Counted from the stretch's first letter, positions 1 through 11,614 are shown. The stretch is 64,000 nucleotides of DNA from Ascarosepion bandense (GCA_037127315.1 JBBBDQ010001122.1:4803501-4867500); one strand, 5' to 3'. Program-made: numbers and translations. Notes: a model not told the origin generated them from the letters alone.

Positions 1-725
1 CTTGTCTTACGGCAGTTACTATTTTTGTGTATTTACTATATTCAGCTTCTATCCGTATGCACGCGGTTTGATCCCTGTAGATGTTCTGGATTATTCTAAT
101 ATCCTTCCCAAATAATTTGAAGCTTACGTAGCAGTTATAATAGTTCTTTTTAGCGTACCTTATCAAAAACCTTTTCACAAACTATAGAACATAGGCATAT
201 ATGTTTTTTTTTGTATTTGTTCTGCTTTTTCTGATATCACTCTGAGCATAAAACTGCATACCTTGTTTCGGAATTTTTAACGAAGACTCACTGGTTTTGT
301 CCTTTTCCGGTTTAAATCTCATAAAACAAAACAAAAAAAAAAAAACTTTGTTTGAAAATAAAATAAATATTTCTCAAAGACCGAACGGAGATATTCACGA
401 GGGACCACCTACTAACGAGCGAGAAAAAAGGAACAAACAAAAAAAAAAAAAAAAAACTATGATGGCGGTCGAGCCGATAATTATCAGAGCACTAGTAACG
501 AATAAGTCCGGTGAGAAGACACGTCCTTGTCTTACGGGAATTTCTATTTTTTGTGTATTTACTATATTCAGTTTCTATCGTATGCAGGCGGTTTGCTCCC
601 TGTAGAAGTTCTGGATTATTCTAATCTTTCCAAAATAAATCAAGATTTGCTAGCAATTCAAACAGTTCTTTGTGTTGTAACTTAAAGTTTTTACATAATC
701 TATAAGACATCGGTAGACACATTTA
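1..725. repeat. Imperfect direct duplication (about 200 bp, twice)
   Basis: The first ~200 bases recur at about 528-725. Both copies start with cttgtcttacgg, share tgtgtatttactatattcag and ttctggattattctaat, then diverge. The ~325 bp between them is A-rich with poly-A runs near 332-345 and 438-456. No protein similarity was recognised. The layout could be an old tandem duplication or two ends of one element. Confidence 0.6.
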
Positions 726-777
726 CACAATATACATCGTTCGAACAGTTGCCCTCATGTTTATTGTCCAATTCACA

Positions 778-812
778 ATGTTTCGGCCATAGTACGCTCT
801 GGCCTTCCTCAG
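778..812 (-). ncRNA. Hammerhead-like motif, family A (degenerate)
   Basis: On the minus strand CTGAGGA is followed by one extra A, a GGCC/GGCC stem with a long loop, then GAAAC. This is the order of a hammerhead core (C3-A9, stem II, G12-A14). The same block recurs at 8.55, 33.1, 63.3 and 63.7 kb. The extra base before stem II and the lack of a clear cleavage site make activity doubtful. Confidence 0.4.
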
Positions 813-1180
813 ATTATATAAGTTGGAATTTTGAACCGAACCCTTTATTTAGTCTAAGTGGGTAGATTGTTCTGGTTCTACGTGTCATGAATTCTGAAAT
901 TCCTAATGAATATCGCAATAAAGATGAGGACAACAGCCCGAACGATGTAAATAGAATGAATATATACAATTCCTCATCTCAGAAACTCTCCCCCTCTCTC
1001 TCATATGAGCATAAATATTGAATTATTTGTTCCTGCGTTATTTCAGAGTTACTGAATTTATATTTTACGAGTGCGCCTGTACCGTAAAAGATGACGGCAA
1101 ACTATTTATACTGATACGCCAACTAAAATGACAGCAATATATATATATATTGATGGACCTACTATTGAGTATCTTACATT

Positions 1181-1488
1181 CAGTCAGTTAAGTGCCATAC
1201 GTGATACACGCTTGGGCGATCATGTCTCGAAAGAGACATGACTGACTGGGAGAGAAGATTATCCCGCAGAAGGTTGCCATTGCTTTCTGCGGTAGACTGA
1301 TCGCCGACCAAGGGTCTAGAACCTAATCTGTCCTGTTATTTAACCCATAACTGGAGGGAAGAGGCGGTTTAATACCTTTCCCAAGGGTATTTGCGCGTAA
1401 GTTAATGCAATGAATTCAACTAGAATTCGAACTCGGCTCCCCGATTTCTCGTTCCAAACCGATATCCACTGCACCATAACACACATCC
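1181..1488 (-). repeat. SINE A, near full-length
   Basis: A tRNA-derived SINE read on the minus strand. The tRNA-like head contains an A box like TGGTGCAGTGG and a B box like GAGTTCGAATTCC, the two internal Pol III promoter elements. The body has a conserved 8-bp hairpin (CATGTCTC/GAGACATG), and the 3' tail is built from ACTG units rather than poly-A. About twenty full or partial relatives lie in this window. Confidence 0.85.
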
Positions 1489-1537
1489 TGGATGCAGGTT
1501 AGGCAAATGATTTAGCGCACCTCTTCAATCAAATAAG

Positions 1538-1788
1538 TCAGTCAGTTAACTGTCATACGTGATAGACGTTTAGGCGATCATGTCTTGAAAGAGACATTAC
1601 TGTCTGGGCAGAAGATTTTCCTGCATTAGGTTGCCATTACTTTCTGCGGTAGACCGGTTGCTAAGCAAGGCAATCTGTTCAGTTATTTGATCAATAGCTG
1701 GAGGCAAGAGACAGATTAATACTTTCCCCAAGGGTATTTGCGTGTAAATGAATGCAACTATTTCAATTGGAATTCGAACTCGGCTCGG
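1538..1788 (-). repeat. SINE A, minus-strand arm of a head-to-head pair
   Basis: The body and part of the tRNA-like head of SINE A. It stops within the B-box region, where a plus-strand SINE A fragment begins, so the two form a small palindrome centred near 1788. Confidence 0.75.
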
Positions 1789-1866
1789 GGCGAGTTCGAA
1801 TTCCAGTTGAATTCGTTGCATTCACTTACACGCAAATACCCTTGTGATAGGTATTAATCCGTTTCT
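1789..1866 (+). repeat. SINE A fragment, plus-strand arm of the pair
   Basis: Starts inside the B box (gagttcgaattcc) and runs through the start of the SINE body, then stops. It is fused head-to-head with the SINE A copy on its left. Confidence 0.7.
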
Positions 1867-3365
1867 TCTCGACAACTTCGTGTCTCTTGTTTATCTAAGT
1901 AACGTTTGACTCCTTTGTCCCCACTCGACCATCAACTGACTGAGACTAAGTTCAAATTTTCTTCAGACTTTTCTAAATTCAAATCTTGAATGCTTTTTCA
2001 TATATTACTATCGATTAGACATTTCAGATTACAATATTTGTTTTCTAAATTAAGAAATTACGTTTCATCAGCATATTTTGTTTTCGGCGAGGGATCAACT
2101 TAAATGAAATTACATTTAAAAGTGGATCCTAGTGAAATTTAAAAAAAAATTCGTTTGGTATTCGTATTCGTGGTTTGAAGTCTATGGGATACACATTTTT
2201 TTTCTATTAAAATAAGCAATAAGAAAATACATAAAACATTATAGAAATTTTGGATCAAAACGGCATTAGAATTTAAATTACAATTTTATATTTCTCAACC
2301 AATCAGCTAAAAACATAGAATAAGAACATTCTAGAAAAATAGGATCGGAAGTCAATTAACAAAAAATATTTAGGCCCCAAAACAAAATAGTAAAATACAA
2401 ATCTGATTGGTCAATAAATGTCTTCACACCTAAATGTTAGGAAGATTCATTGATCCACTATTATGGTATATAAATAACACACAGTTAGGAAGTAAGAAGT
2501 CAGTCACCAAGCTAGCCATTAAGTCAGAATGTAACCGATACTTTGTCCGGCCAAGTCATTCTTCCACATCAAAGTTCATGACCTAGCTACAGATGGCCGT
2601 GAAAGGAAAAACCCGACAAACTTTCTTTCATCAATGCGACATGCTGTCGCCACCCGAGATGAACTTAATGTAAGTAAGAACGACTTATTTACGGACTCCG
2701 TTAATATAAACTTACACACACCTTTAAACAAATTGAACTTCTTGCCAAACTTTATTTTCCAAAAGGCAATTTTTCACATCTTGTATTTTATTTGTTTCCA
2801 CATGCTAATTTTATTTTATACATATTAAATTGTTTGTTGTTTAATGTTCGTTGTGACTTATTCCATTTCCTTTGCGCGATTGTAAAACATTGTGTTGTAT
2901 TTGTGGGGGAACTAATCTCGAGAGCAATACCCGTAAAATACGGAAGCACATCAACTAAGCACTTGCCAAATCCCCTACAAGTCCTTAATCTATAGTAATA
3001 TGCAAATGAGTTTTGAAAACATAGTTATTTCTGGTTAGATTATATAAAAATATTTGCATATTTTGTCGTGAATCAAGCTTGGTTTTTCAGCTTCCATTGA
3101 TATTTTGCCTCCACCAAATATGCACATTAATACGTGCAGTGGTATTTCCCATCTCTCCTCAAAAGACCAGCGATTTCAGCAGTCAAGCCTACGGAAATCA
3201 GTGAGAAGTCAGCCGAAGTGAACAAGAATTTGTCACCAAATGAATACAAATATGTTATATAACTGTAAGGAAAAAAATGTATGGTAAAAGTCGAGAATCG
3301 GAACCATATTTCGCATGCGCCAAATGGCGAGTTGAAATTTATATATAATATCGTTTATTGTTTTC
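1867..3365. other. No gene recognised; AT-rich with weak promoter-like stretches
   Basis: No ORF with recognisable homology. A TATA-like tatataaata near 2467 lies in a somewhat less AT-rich block (2440-2690) that could be the remains of an LTR or promoter. This is not supported by terminal repeats or a TSD. Confidence 0.4.
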
Positions 3366-3369
3366 AGTA

Positions 3370-3836
3370 TATGAAATGATTTGTTTGAACATTATTTTTG
3401 ATCGATACTCGTATTTAAGTAGATATTCTGTTTTTATAATCAAACAGTATTATATATTTATTTCTACTGGCCTGATTATTTACAATAATCATCATGTTAC
3501 GGAAATTAACGAAGATTACCGAAATTGGTTATAAACAGCCGACAATTTGAAATTATTTGTTTGAATATTATTTTTGATCGATACTCGTATTTAAGTAGAT
3601 ATTCTGTTTATAATCAAACAGTATTATATATTTATTTCTACTGGCCTGATTATTTACAATAATCATCATGTTACGGAAATTAACGAAGATTACCGAAATT
3701 GGTTATAAACAGCCGACAATTTGAAATTATTTGTTTGAATATTATTTTTGATCGATACTCGTATTTAAGTAGATATTCTGTTTTTATAATCAAACAGTAT
3801 TATATATTTATTTCTACTGGCCTGATTATTTACGCT
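3370..3836. repeat. Tandem repeat, ~175-bp unit, about 2.7 copies
   Basis: The phrase cgatactcgtatttaagtag starts at 3403, 3579 and 3753, giving periods of 176 and 174 bp. Units are almost identical, so the array is recent or homogenised. Related, inverted copies occur at 21.1-21.4 kb. Confidence 0.9.
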
Positions 3837-5642
3837 AAATTTTTGTTACGAATATGTGTGTCATTCGGCAGGATTCGAACCCGCACCCCCTATCCTAGGT
3901 TCGAATCCTAAAAAAAACTGAGGGTTCGCTTTAAAATAGGTTTCTCCACTTTTCGGTATAAATTTTCGATACCCAAGTTTAAAATAAAATTTTTAAAATG
4001 AAAAAAAGCATTCTTGGAGATTTCATTTAAAGCTTAATGATTAAATTTTTTTATTTCCATTAAGTAAAAACTTCTGGTGACTTTCAGATAGAAATTATGT
4101 AGATTTGAAAGTCACATTTAATTTCGATTTCTGAAATTTTCTTAATTTTAAGAAATGTGTGAACAAACAAAAATTCATAGATTTTAAAAATATTTCAAAA
4201 GATTTCTGACACTTTATTTTAGTAAAATTAGAAAATTGAAAGTTAAATTAAGCTGATTTAAAAAATATTACTTATAGCATAAAAAAGTATTATACAACAA
4301 ATTATTAACGATTGGTCGTGTTCATCTGATCGAAGGTTTGACGGATTCGTGACTGATTTGGTGATGACAGGTTGTACGCATGCCCAAAACCGACAATTTT
4401 CATAAATCTAAGTGAAGGGACAAAACTCTTAAATTACGTAACCTTTTTATAATAATGGCAATTTCAGTCTACCATACATGAAAATAAGGTAAAAATAAAA
4501 TAAATTTTAAAATTATTTTAAAAATAGGGAAGCGTAACTACGTTTATTAGTCTTTGCAAATTTGGACTCGTAAATTTTGTTTCCACTTATTATATCACAT
4601 CCAAGGAATCTCCCAATACAAAATCTTTCATGATTTGAAATTATTATAATTAAAATGTAAAATAATTAAAATGTAAAAAAAAAATGAAAAAAATCTTGTA
4701 AAATTCTTTATTCATCAGAAAAATTTTATTTCTTCAGACAATAATGTTCTTAATATTACTTATTTACAAAAATAATTAAAAGCTTTTCTAATTAAGTTAT
4801 GTCATAGTTTTATTGGATTCATTATTTTTCAATTCAGAGCAGATTTTCTGTTAAATAGTACAAATTTGAAAAAAAAGTAGGTGATTTACAATCTTTAATG
4901 ACTCTTACTTTTAACAAAAAATAATTTCAACAATTAAGGTTTTGTGCGAAATTTAATGAAATTAAGTAATGGGATAACAAATTTTTAAAAAAAATTTTTT
5001 ACAAATATTTTCTGAAAAAAATATTTAAAAATAATATTTAAAAATAATTTCATTCATTTGTGAATAAGTTCTGAAAATTTCATTAAAATCGGACAATTAT
5101 TTGATTTTTACAAGAATTTTCAAATTAATGTGTTTTCAACGGAAAAAAAAGCGCAAAAAAAAATCAATGTTAAACTTTGTAGAAGACGATGACGTAAACA
5201 AAACAAGCATTTTAACCAAAATTTCGAACGTGTTAGAAAGGATTAAAAAAATTTAAAAAATAATTAAAAAATTCTTTGATCTTTCCTCTTAATAATAACA
5301 TCAACATTTTGAAGATAAAACTTTATTTTCGTTGTTTGTAGTCTTTTTCATTACGCTATGCCGTTTTTCCCGTGAATGAGTGAAGGTACCTACTTTAAAG
5401 ACACTTTTTTCTACAGCTACTTTTTAGAACATATTCAAATACATCAATCAGAAGAACTGTTGGATACCAAGGTCATATTGCAGCAACAATCCACGCGAGT
5501 TATTTGTTCTGCAATTAACATGTTTTTATTTTCTTTTTAAAAAGTTTTTTTTTTTTTAATTCTAGTAAATTTTCTACTTTCATTTTTTCACATGCGAATT
5601 ATGGCACTGATTCCAGATTTTTATCAAACGTATTCGTTAATA
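3837..5642. other. AT-rich stretch without recognisable genes
   Basis: Very high A+T with many homopolymer runs and no recognisable protein or RNA gene. A short tRNA T-arm-like sequence on the minus strand at about 3866-3905 contains two TTCGAA motifs and may be an old tRNA-SINE scrap. Confidence 0.5.
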
Positions 5643-5950
5643 AGGATATGCGTTGTGGTGCAGTGGATATCGGCTCGGAACGAGAAATTGGGGTACCGAG
5701 TTCAAATTCCAGTTGAATTCTTTGCATTCACTTACGCGCAAATACCCTTGGGAAAGGTATTAATCCGGCTCTTCCTTCCAGTTATGAGTTAAATAACAGG
5801 ACAGATTGGGTTCTATAGCCTTGGCTGGCAACCAGTCTACCGCAGAAAGCAATAGCAACCTACTGCGTGAAAATCTTCTGCCCAGTCAGTCATGTCTCTT
5901 TCGAGACATGATCGCCCAAGCGTGTTTCACGTATGGCACTTAACTGACTG
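5643..5950 (+). repeat. SINE A, full-length with target-site duplication
   Basis: A complete copy with A box, B box, body, conserved hairpin and an ACTG-type tail. It is flanked by an exact 11-bp repeat, ATTCGTTAATA, at 5632-5642 and 5951-5961. The duplication fixes both ends of the family: the head begins with ggatRtgcgttg and the tail ends in taactgactg. Confidence 0.93.
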
Positions 5951-6031
5951 ATTCGTTAATATGATCGAGAATTCCGTGTATAAATGAACAGCCTGTCCTG
6001 TCTGTGAACACATCCGACACTCCATGTGCAA

Positions 6032-6320
6032 TCAGCCAGACAGTCTAGGTACCATACGTGATACACGCTTGGGTGATCATGTCTCTTTCGATTCGTGGCT
6101 GCCTAGACAGTGATTTAGCCGCAGTGGGTTGCCGTCTTTCTGCGATGGAATGTTTGCCAATCAAAGCTGTCCTGCTATTCAACCCATAACTGGGGAGAAG
6201 AGATGCATTCATACAAATCCCAAGAGTATCTGAGCGTAAGTGAATAAAATCAACCCGACTAACATTCGAACACATTCGATTTCACATTCCGAGACGGTAA
6301 CTATTAGACCACAACGTAAA
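6032..6320 (-). repeat. SINE B: SINE A-type body with a different tRNA-like head
   Basis: The 3' body matches SINE A (gtgatacacgcttgggtgatcatgtct and the following blocks), but the head is unlike SINE A. On the minus strand it reads through gttgtggtctaatagttac, an A-box-like element, then a TTCGAATG-type B box. A second member with a related head is at 45.66 kb. The copy is old, with many substitutions. Confidence 0.6.
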
Positions 6321-6369
6321 ATCCTCACTATTATAATAAAGACCGTTGTGTGTATTTCCCTCCTGTTAC

Positions 6370-6371
<2 letters not shown>

Positions 6372-6428
<57 letters not shown>

Positions 6429-6440
6429 GACAGACAGACA
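6372..6440. repeat. (GA)n-(GACA)n microsatellite
   Basis: A run of ga dinucleotides passes directly into gaca tetranucleotides. Protein-like translations across it are artefacts. Confidence 0.95.
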
Positions 6441-6576
6441 ATAGTGAAGCAGCGTCGGCTCAGTTCATTCTCTTTACTCCCAGTTATGAAAGCTCTTGCC
6501 GCGAGTTTGCTCTTTATCAGTTACTTTTTCTTTTTTTTTTTTTGCAAGAATTATGTCGTCGAGTAGTGAAGTATAT

Positions 6577-6770
6577 ATATACTAGCAGTATAGTCCGGCG
6601 TTGCTCGGGTGTAATGAAAGCTTTAAAATCAATCCATGGTCCTGGAGCTCAGACTCAGCCTAAAGAATATTTCTGTGAAGTTTGGTCAGAATCAGATAAA
6701 AATTTTGAATTTGTATAAAGGACATACAGACAGATAAACAGACACACACAAGCATCTTGTCTTATATATA

Positions 6771-6775
<5 letters not shown>
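6577..6775 (+). repeat. REP-G repeat, 5' half
   Basis: Begins with actagcagtatagtccggcg and continues with gctcgggtgtaatgaaagc, the conserved 5' end of a dispersed ~700-bp repeat found six times here. It ends in a (TA)n tract and resumes at 7105 after an inserted palindrome. The ends resemble those of RTE-type non-LTR elements and their non-autonomous derivatives. That is a family-level inference, since no coding region is present. Confidence 0.7.
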
Positions 6776-6811
<36 letters not shown>

Positions 6812-7065
6812 GTTTTGAATTTAAAAACGTACTTTTTTAAACAGTATTTGTTTATTTTTATAGTATTTTATATTTCAGACCGCCCTCGGTCCTTCATCAG
6901 AAACAAGTCTTGTTTCACTTGTTTCTGATGAAGGACCGAGGGCGGTCTGAAATATAAAATACTATAAAAATAAACAAATACTGTTTAAAAAAGTACGTTT
7001 TTAAATTCAAAACTTTTTATTAATATTCTTTCCTATACATATTAAGACAGTATACGTGGATGATC

Positions 7066-7104
<39 letters not shown>
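6776..7104. mobile_element. Palindromic PLE-type element with hammerhead-like arms, inside (TA)n
   Basis: Two inverted arms (about 6806-6908 and 6917-7071) meet at an 8-nt spacer. Each arm carries CTGATGA, one extra A, a GGACCG/CGGTCT stem and GAAAT (plus strand 6925-6953; its mirror on the minus strand). The right arm ends in gatcatcac before (TA)n. The same arms flank a PLE endonuclease end at 47.7-48.5 kb. The element sits within the TA tract of a REP-G repeat, which it splits. Confidence 0.8.
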
Positions 7105-7108
<4 letters not shown>

Positions 7109-7414
7109 CGATTTTCTGCACTATTGTAAGAACTGCAACCTTGAAACTTCTGAATATCGTTTTCTATGTCTTTGTCTATGAGTGTATCAAATTTTATTAA
7201 AATCGGACCACTCCTTCTATAACCCGATTTTTTCGATTATCGATTTTCGATATTTATCGGGGGTACCTCGATACAAAACCTAGCTAAGAACATTCGCAGA
7301 CATTCATTGTACAACTGTGTAAAGTTTCAAGAAAATCGGTTCAGCCGTTTTGGAGTCTATAGGTAACGGACACACACACAAAGACAAGGTTCCACTTATA
7401 AATAAGTTTAGATA
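7105..7414 (+). repeat. REP-G repeat, 3' half
   Basis: Contains the conserved block from atcgattttctgcactattg to cggttcagccgttttggag and a tail cttataaataagtttagata. The first half is at 6577-6775. Confidence 0.75.
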
Positions 7415-7449
7415 AATCACTTCAACAAAACTATAACATTAAACACACA

Positions 7450-7500
7450 TATCACAGCGACGTGGTGTGATGGCTAGCAAGCTAGGCTCTCTAGAACCAT
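7450..7500 (+). repeat. tRNA-like SINE D fragment (A-box side)
   Basis: Contains gacgtggtgtgatggctagc, an A-box-like tRNA start. The matching B-box portion lies at about 8005-8110, on the other side of a LINE fragment. The LINE therefore appears to have inserted into this tRNA-like repeat. Confidence 0.5.
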
Positions 7501-8002
7501 TTTTAAAATAATCATATTGCCCCAAGTAAGGCATTTTGTTGCCACTGTTTTGCAGTGGGTTACATACAAAGAAAGTTATGAGAAAAAGTGACAGGTTATA
7601 GGGGATGTCAGGAAGTGGGTAAGAGAAGAATGAGAATACTGATAAGAGTGGAGTGGACGGAGAAAGGACCATGAGACAGAGAGGGTGCAGGTTAGTGATA
7701 TAGGAGATGACTATTTACTTTACATTTAAATTCTTGGAGATTGTACCTGTCGGGGAAGCAAGTAAACGGAAGTGAATTCCACAGGCGGAAAGTGCGAGAA
7801 AAGAAGCTAATGGAGTAGAATATGCGTTTACAAGTTATTGGTTTCACAGTAAAAGGGTGGGGCCTAGTTGCTAATCTTGTGGCTCGAGGAAATCCATGTA
7901 TAGGGGGCACTAGTGAGCTAAGTTCATCGGAGCAGAAGCCGTGAAAATATTTGTAGAAGAGATACGGGGAAGCCACATTGCGCTGGTGAGAAAGTGACTA
8001 TC
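7500..8002 (-). pseudogene. L1 (Jockey/CR1-like) LINE, 3' fragment of the RT ORF and tail
   Basis: On the minus strand the translation contains SLCLFYKYFHGFCSDELSSL-like sequence and WNSLPFTCFPDRYNLQ, typical of the C-terminal end of Jockey/CR1-group LINE polymerases. A 3' UTR follows, ending in a gggcaatatgatta-like tail at about 7500. The same C-terminal block occurs at 31.2, 40.6, 44.2, 50.1, 51.3 and 61.3 kb. All copies are truncated. The catalytic RT motifs are absent here, so it is non-functional. Confidence 0.8.
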
Positions 8003-8235
8003 ACTTTCTCATCGACTATTATTACGAAATTACAACTGAGTAGTGAGTTCGATTCTACCTGGGTTCCCCATACTTTCGGCATTGTGCCACATCTAAGCTA
8101 TGCTTAGAAAATAAAAAAGGTACCTCAAAGTGGTGTAATAGTTAGCAAGCTTATCTCTATAAGTCAATTACAACTGAATCGTGAGTTCCATCCTCGCTGG
8201 GTGCCCTCATATTTCTGGCAGTGTACCACATCTAA
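8003..8235 (+). repeat. tRNA-like SINE D, rest of first copy plus a second tandem copy
   Basis: Two similar units each end with gtgccacatctaa-like or gtaccacatctaa-like text. The second unit (from about 8120) has an A-box-like tggtgtaatagttagcaag and a B-box-like gtgagttccatcctcg. A tRNA-derived SINE or tandem tRNA pseudogenes are the simplest reading. Confidence 0.5.
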
Positions 8236-9267
8236 AATTACCATAATAATGATGTCCCCAGAAACGTGTACATGCACAAATGTTAAGTATCATCTACCAT
8301 ATACTCACTTGTGAAAGCAGAATAACATATCATATTGTTATTTCAAAACGCCCAAGAAAATTAAATTTCGGCACTGATATGGCGGGAAACAAATCAATCA
8401 TTAAAAGTGATTGAATGCTGTGACTCGAACCATTTTGCCCGGGACCCTTCCACGGAGTTATTAGTCAGTTGATACTCTCATCCCTTGAAAAATCTTACGT
8501 ATATAAAACATTTACATTGTTCTTTATTACCATGTTCACGAGGTTTCGGCCGTTGTACGCTCCGGCCTTCTTCAGGTGCTAGAAATTTTAACTCAACTCT
8601 CTAGGTTATTTGTTTACAACTGCTGTAGACTGATATTGACCTTACAACTCTTTGGGTCAAATCACTGGAACTAATCTACCCCTATATTGCGATGGGCCAT
8701 GTGTCCTTGAGAAATATAGACAAATAAAACTGTCATGCTAAGTATTAAGATAAAGGTCAGTTATTTTGTGTCAACTTATCTTCGAAGCCCTTGAGACAAC
8801 GTCTAAAATTCAGCTGTCACTTTGGGAAGATTAACATCTTGTTTAAATCTCGAAAAGATGGAATAAGCAAAAACAATTTGGATGCTGATATTCCTTTTGT
8901 TAATATTTCACTCTTTTTATTCTAACATTATCAAAATATATATCATATGATCATATATACAATTCATTACCATAGCAACACTGCTACATAAAACCTGTAA
9001 TGAATTTGAAACATTTTAATAGTTAATAAATATTTCAAAATTAACTTCTATTTGAATTTCTAGGATTTAGTCATTTTTTACTTGCGGACTATAGTCTCAA
9101 TCTTTGCTATCGCTTTCACAAAGTTTTGAATTTTTGCCCCCACCCCCGGGCCTTCATCAGATATATGTAGATCCGGGTAACATAGAAATAATTTCAAACT
9201 GAACCCTTCATTTAGTCTAGATGAGTAGAATGTTCTCGTTTCACTGACCATATCTAAGAATATCTCG
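8236..9267. other. Intergenic repeat-derived DNA
   Basis: No gene recognised. It contains family A repeat sequence (8500-8730) with a hammerhead-like core, and a second degenerate core near 9130-9162 in which ttcatcagat reads CTGATGA on the minus strand. Confidence 0.5.
8542..8576 (-). ncRNA. Hammerhead-like motif, family A
   Basis: Minus strand: CTGAAGA, one extra A, GGCCG stem, long loop, CGGCC, GAAAC. Flanking sequence (ctagaaattttaactcaact) matches the palindrome at 63.2-63.8 kb. No self-cleavage site could be assigned. Confidence 0.45.
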
Positions 9268-9545
9268 TCTAGTTCAGTCTTGTCTCTTTCGAGTCATGAC
9301 TGACTAGGCAGAATATTTTCCCTCGGTAGGTTGCTATTACTTCTGCAGTAAGACTGATTGCCAACCAAGGCTTATAGAACCTAAGCTGTCCTGTTATTTA
9401 ACCCATAGCTGGTGGGAGAAGAGACGGATTAATACCTTTCCCAAGGGTATTTGCGCGTAAGTAAATGTAACGAATTCAACTGGAATTCGAACTCGGCTCT
9501 CCGATTTCCCGTTCCGAGCCGTTATCCACTGCAGCAAAAAGCACA
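9268..9545 (-). repeat. SINE A, near full-length
   Basis: Body and tRNA-like head on the minus strand, with the last bases of the head eroded. The conserved hairpin is mutated. Confidence 0.8.
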
Positions 9546-9887
9546 TTTAATACTGCTTCATAATTGTTCGTCCGTTTCCACTGAGTCTAAAAACATACTA
9601 CCCGAACCAGGGATTGAACTCAAAATTACTATATTACAATAGGCTAGGAAGAAGACATGTATCAACACTAAAAAGCTTTGATAGAGAGATTGAAACCTAT
9701 TTTATTGAAAAATTGTTTTACTAAGAATTCATCAATTTTAACCAACAGTAACACTGGCTGGTATGCAACGTGAATGCAATTAATTCAACTTTCGGGATTT
9801 AAGTGATTTTTTTCGTTTGTTTTAGCTGGTTTGGTTTTGTATCTTTGGTTGCGAATATTAATTTGGGGGCTATTTTGGTAAGGTGAG

Positions 9888-10214
9888 GGATGTGTGTTGT
9901 GGTGCAGCGGATATCGACTCGGAACGAGAAATCGGGGAATCGAGTTCGAGTTCCAGTTGAATTTCTTGCATTCACTTAAGCGCAATTATCCCCGGGAAAG
10001 ATATTAATCTGTCACTTCCCTCCAGTTATAGGTTAAATAACAGAACAGATTGGGTTTTATAGCCTTGGCTGGCAACCAGTTCACCTTCTTCTACCGCAAA
10101 AAGTCATGGCAACCTACTTCGAGATAATCTTCTGCCCAGTCAGTTATGTCCCTTTCGAGACGTGATCACCCAAGTGTGTATAACGTATGGTACCTGACTG
10201 ACTGACTGACTGAC
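9888..10214 (+). repeat. SINE A, full-length with long ACTG tail
   Basis: Complete head and body. The tail is expanded to about five TGAC units (10191-10214), showing that the 3' end is a short tandem repeat. An extra CACCTTCTT-like insertion near 10083 distinguishes this copy. Confidence 0.9.
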
Positions 10215-10936
10215 CGAGGCCTTGGGTAGTGGTAGCAGACGGTTATCGACTTCGACATCTGTAGGAAGGGAAATGGCACAGATTTCAGCATAGCGTTGCC
10301 TCGATGTTGCTCACTGGAAGTGCTTGCAGGGACACACATCCATGCTTCATGGCAATGCAAGAACCCCGATATTACGAAACTGTTGATCAAAACAACCACT
10401 GTAGACGCTACTAAAGAATTAGGGTTCCTAACTACCAATCAGAAGCAGCAACCGTCAGTATGAAGAGACGTTGTCAGTGTCCACACACATCACAGAAAAT
10501 TCGTGAGAGCACCAATATTAAGTCCTGAAAAAGGAAATAAACAGGAAACAAGGAATGAGTCTTTACTCCTGGTCAAGAGAAGGGGAAAACTATGAACCAG
10601 GTGATAAAAAGGACTATCAACTCCAACTGAAGAAAGAAATTACTAACTTTTAACTTATACTACTAAGTTAGGAGATCCGTTTTTGGATCATTAAAGGATA
10701 AAGACCGACAGAGGAAATATTTAAAGCAGCTGCCAGCAAAGTAAAGTTATTCCATTCTACGGGAAAATTCACCTTTTCTTTTTTGGCAATTCAAATCAGT
10801 AAAAACGAATCGAGCCAAGGAAAAAATCTAATCTAATCTAACCTATATATGTATCAAGTTGGCTAGCGTGAGAGCGGTCCGTTGGCAAACACGAGGTGAG
10901 AGTGGTCGGAACTTAAACTCCTTACAAACAACAGAA
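10215..10936. other. No gene recognised
   Basis: Mixed-composition DNA with short, unsupported ORFs. No splice-flanked exon or known repeat was identified. Confidence 0.4.
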
Positions 10937-11050
10937 TACCGCAGAAAGCAATGGCAACCTACTGCGGAATAATCTTCTGCCCAGTCAGTCATGTCTTTTT
11001 CGAGACATGATCGCCCAAGCGTGTATCACGTATGGCACTTAACTGACTGA
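10937..11050 (+). repeat. SINE A, 5'-truncated
   Basis: Only the last ~115 bp, from taccgcagaaagcaatgg through the hairpin to taactgactga. 5' truncation fits insertion by target-primed reverse transcription. Confidence 0.85.
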
Positions 11051-11614
11051 ATAACTTGATATTTACATTCACTCGCTCACACTACCCGACTAATCTGATA
11101 GGGTAGTTTAAATTAAATTTTTATTCGGCTCTATTCGTTTGGTTCCTTCTCGCCTAAATACACCTCTTCAAACAGCCCAAAATCGTAACTTTAAAAAGTA
11201 ATTTAACTCATTTAGTTGTCTATCTTTATAAAAAAAAAAAATGAACTCCTATTCCTCCCCTTCCTAAATATACCATTTCAACACCCTGTAACCCCGCGAC
11301 TACCAGCTCTGTCCTTTTCCTCTTTGTGACCGTTGTTAACCAAAAACCCCTCTACACTCTAACCCAGGGCCTTCGCCATTTTGAAAAACAATGTCGCTGA
11401 CGTTATGTAGTCTCTATTAGAGATCCTATGTCGAAATGTACATCCGACACCTTTGAATTTTGAAAATTTTCTCTAATTTATATTGGCTCTGTATTCTTAA
11501 TACATTGAGCTCTCTGCCTGCATCACTTTTTAATGTTAAAATTTTTTAATATTGATTAGGATCAGGTTCTTGGAATTTACCTTCCTACTCTTCCACTTCG
11601 GATTAAAGAAAACC

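Noticed and set aside
6240..6718. Two overlapping ORFs across the GA/GACA microsatellite
   Set aside because: Low-complexity translation; the downstream part is a REP-G repeat.
10166..10438. 90-codon minus-strand ORF
   Set aside because: Its C-terminal codons lie in SINE A tail sequence; it is not conserved with anything recognised.
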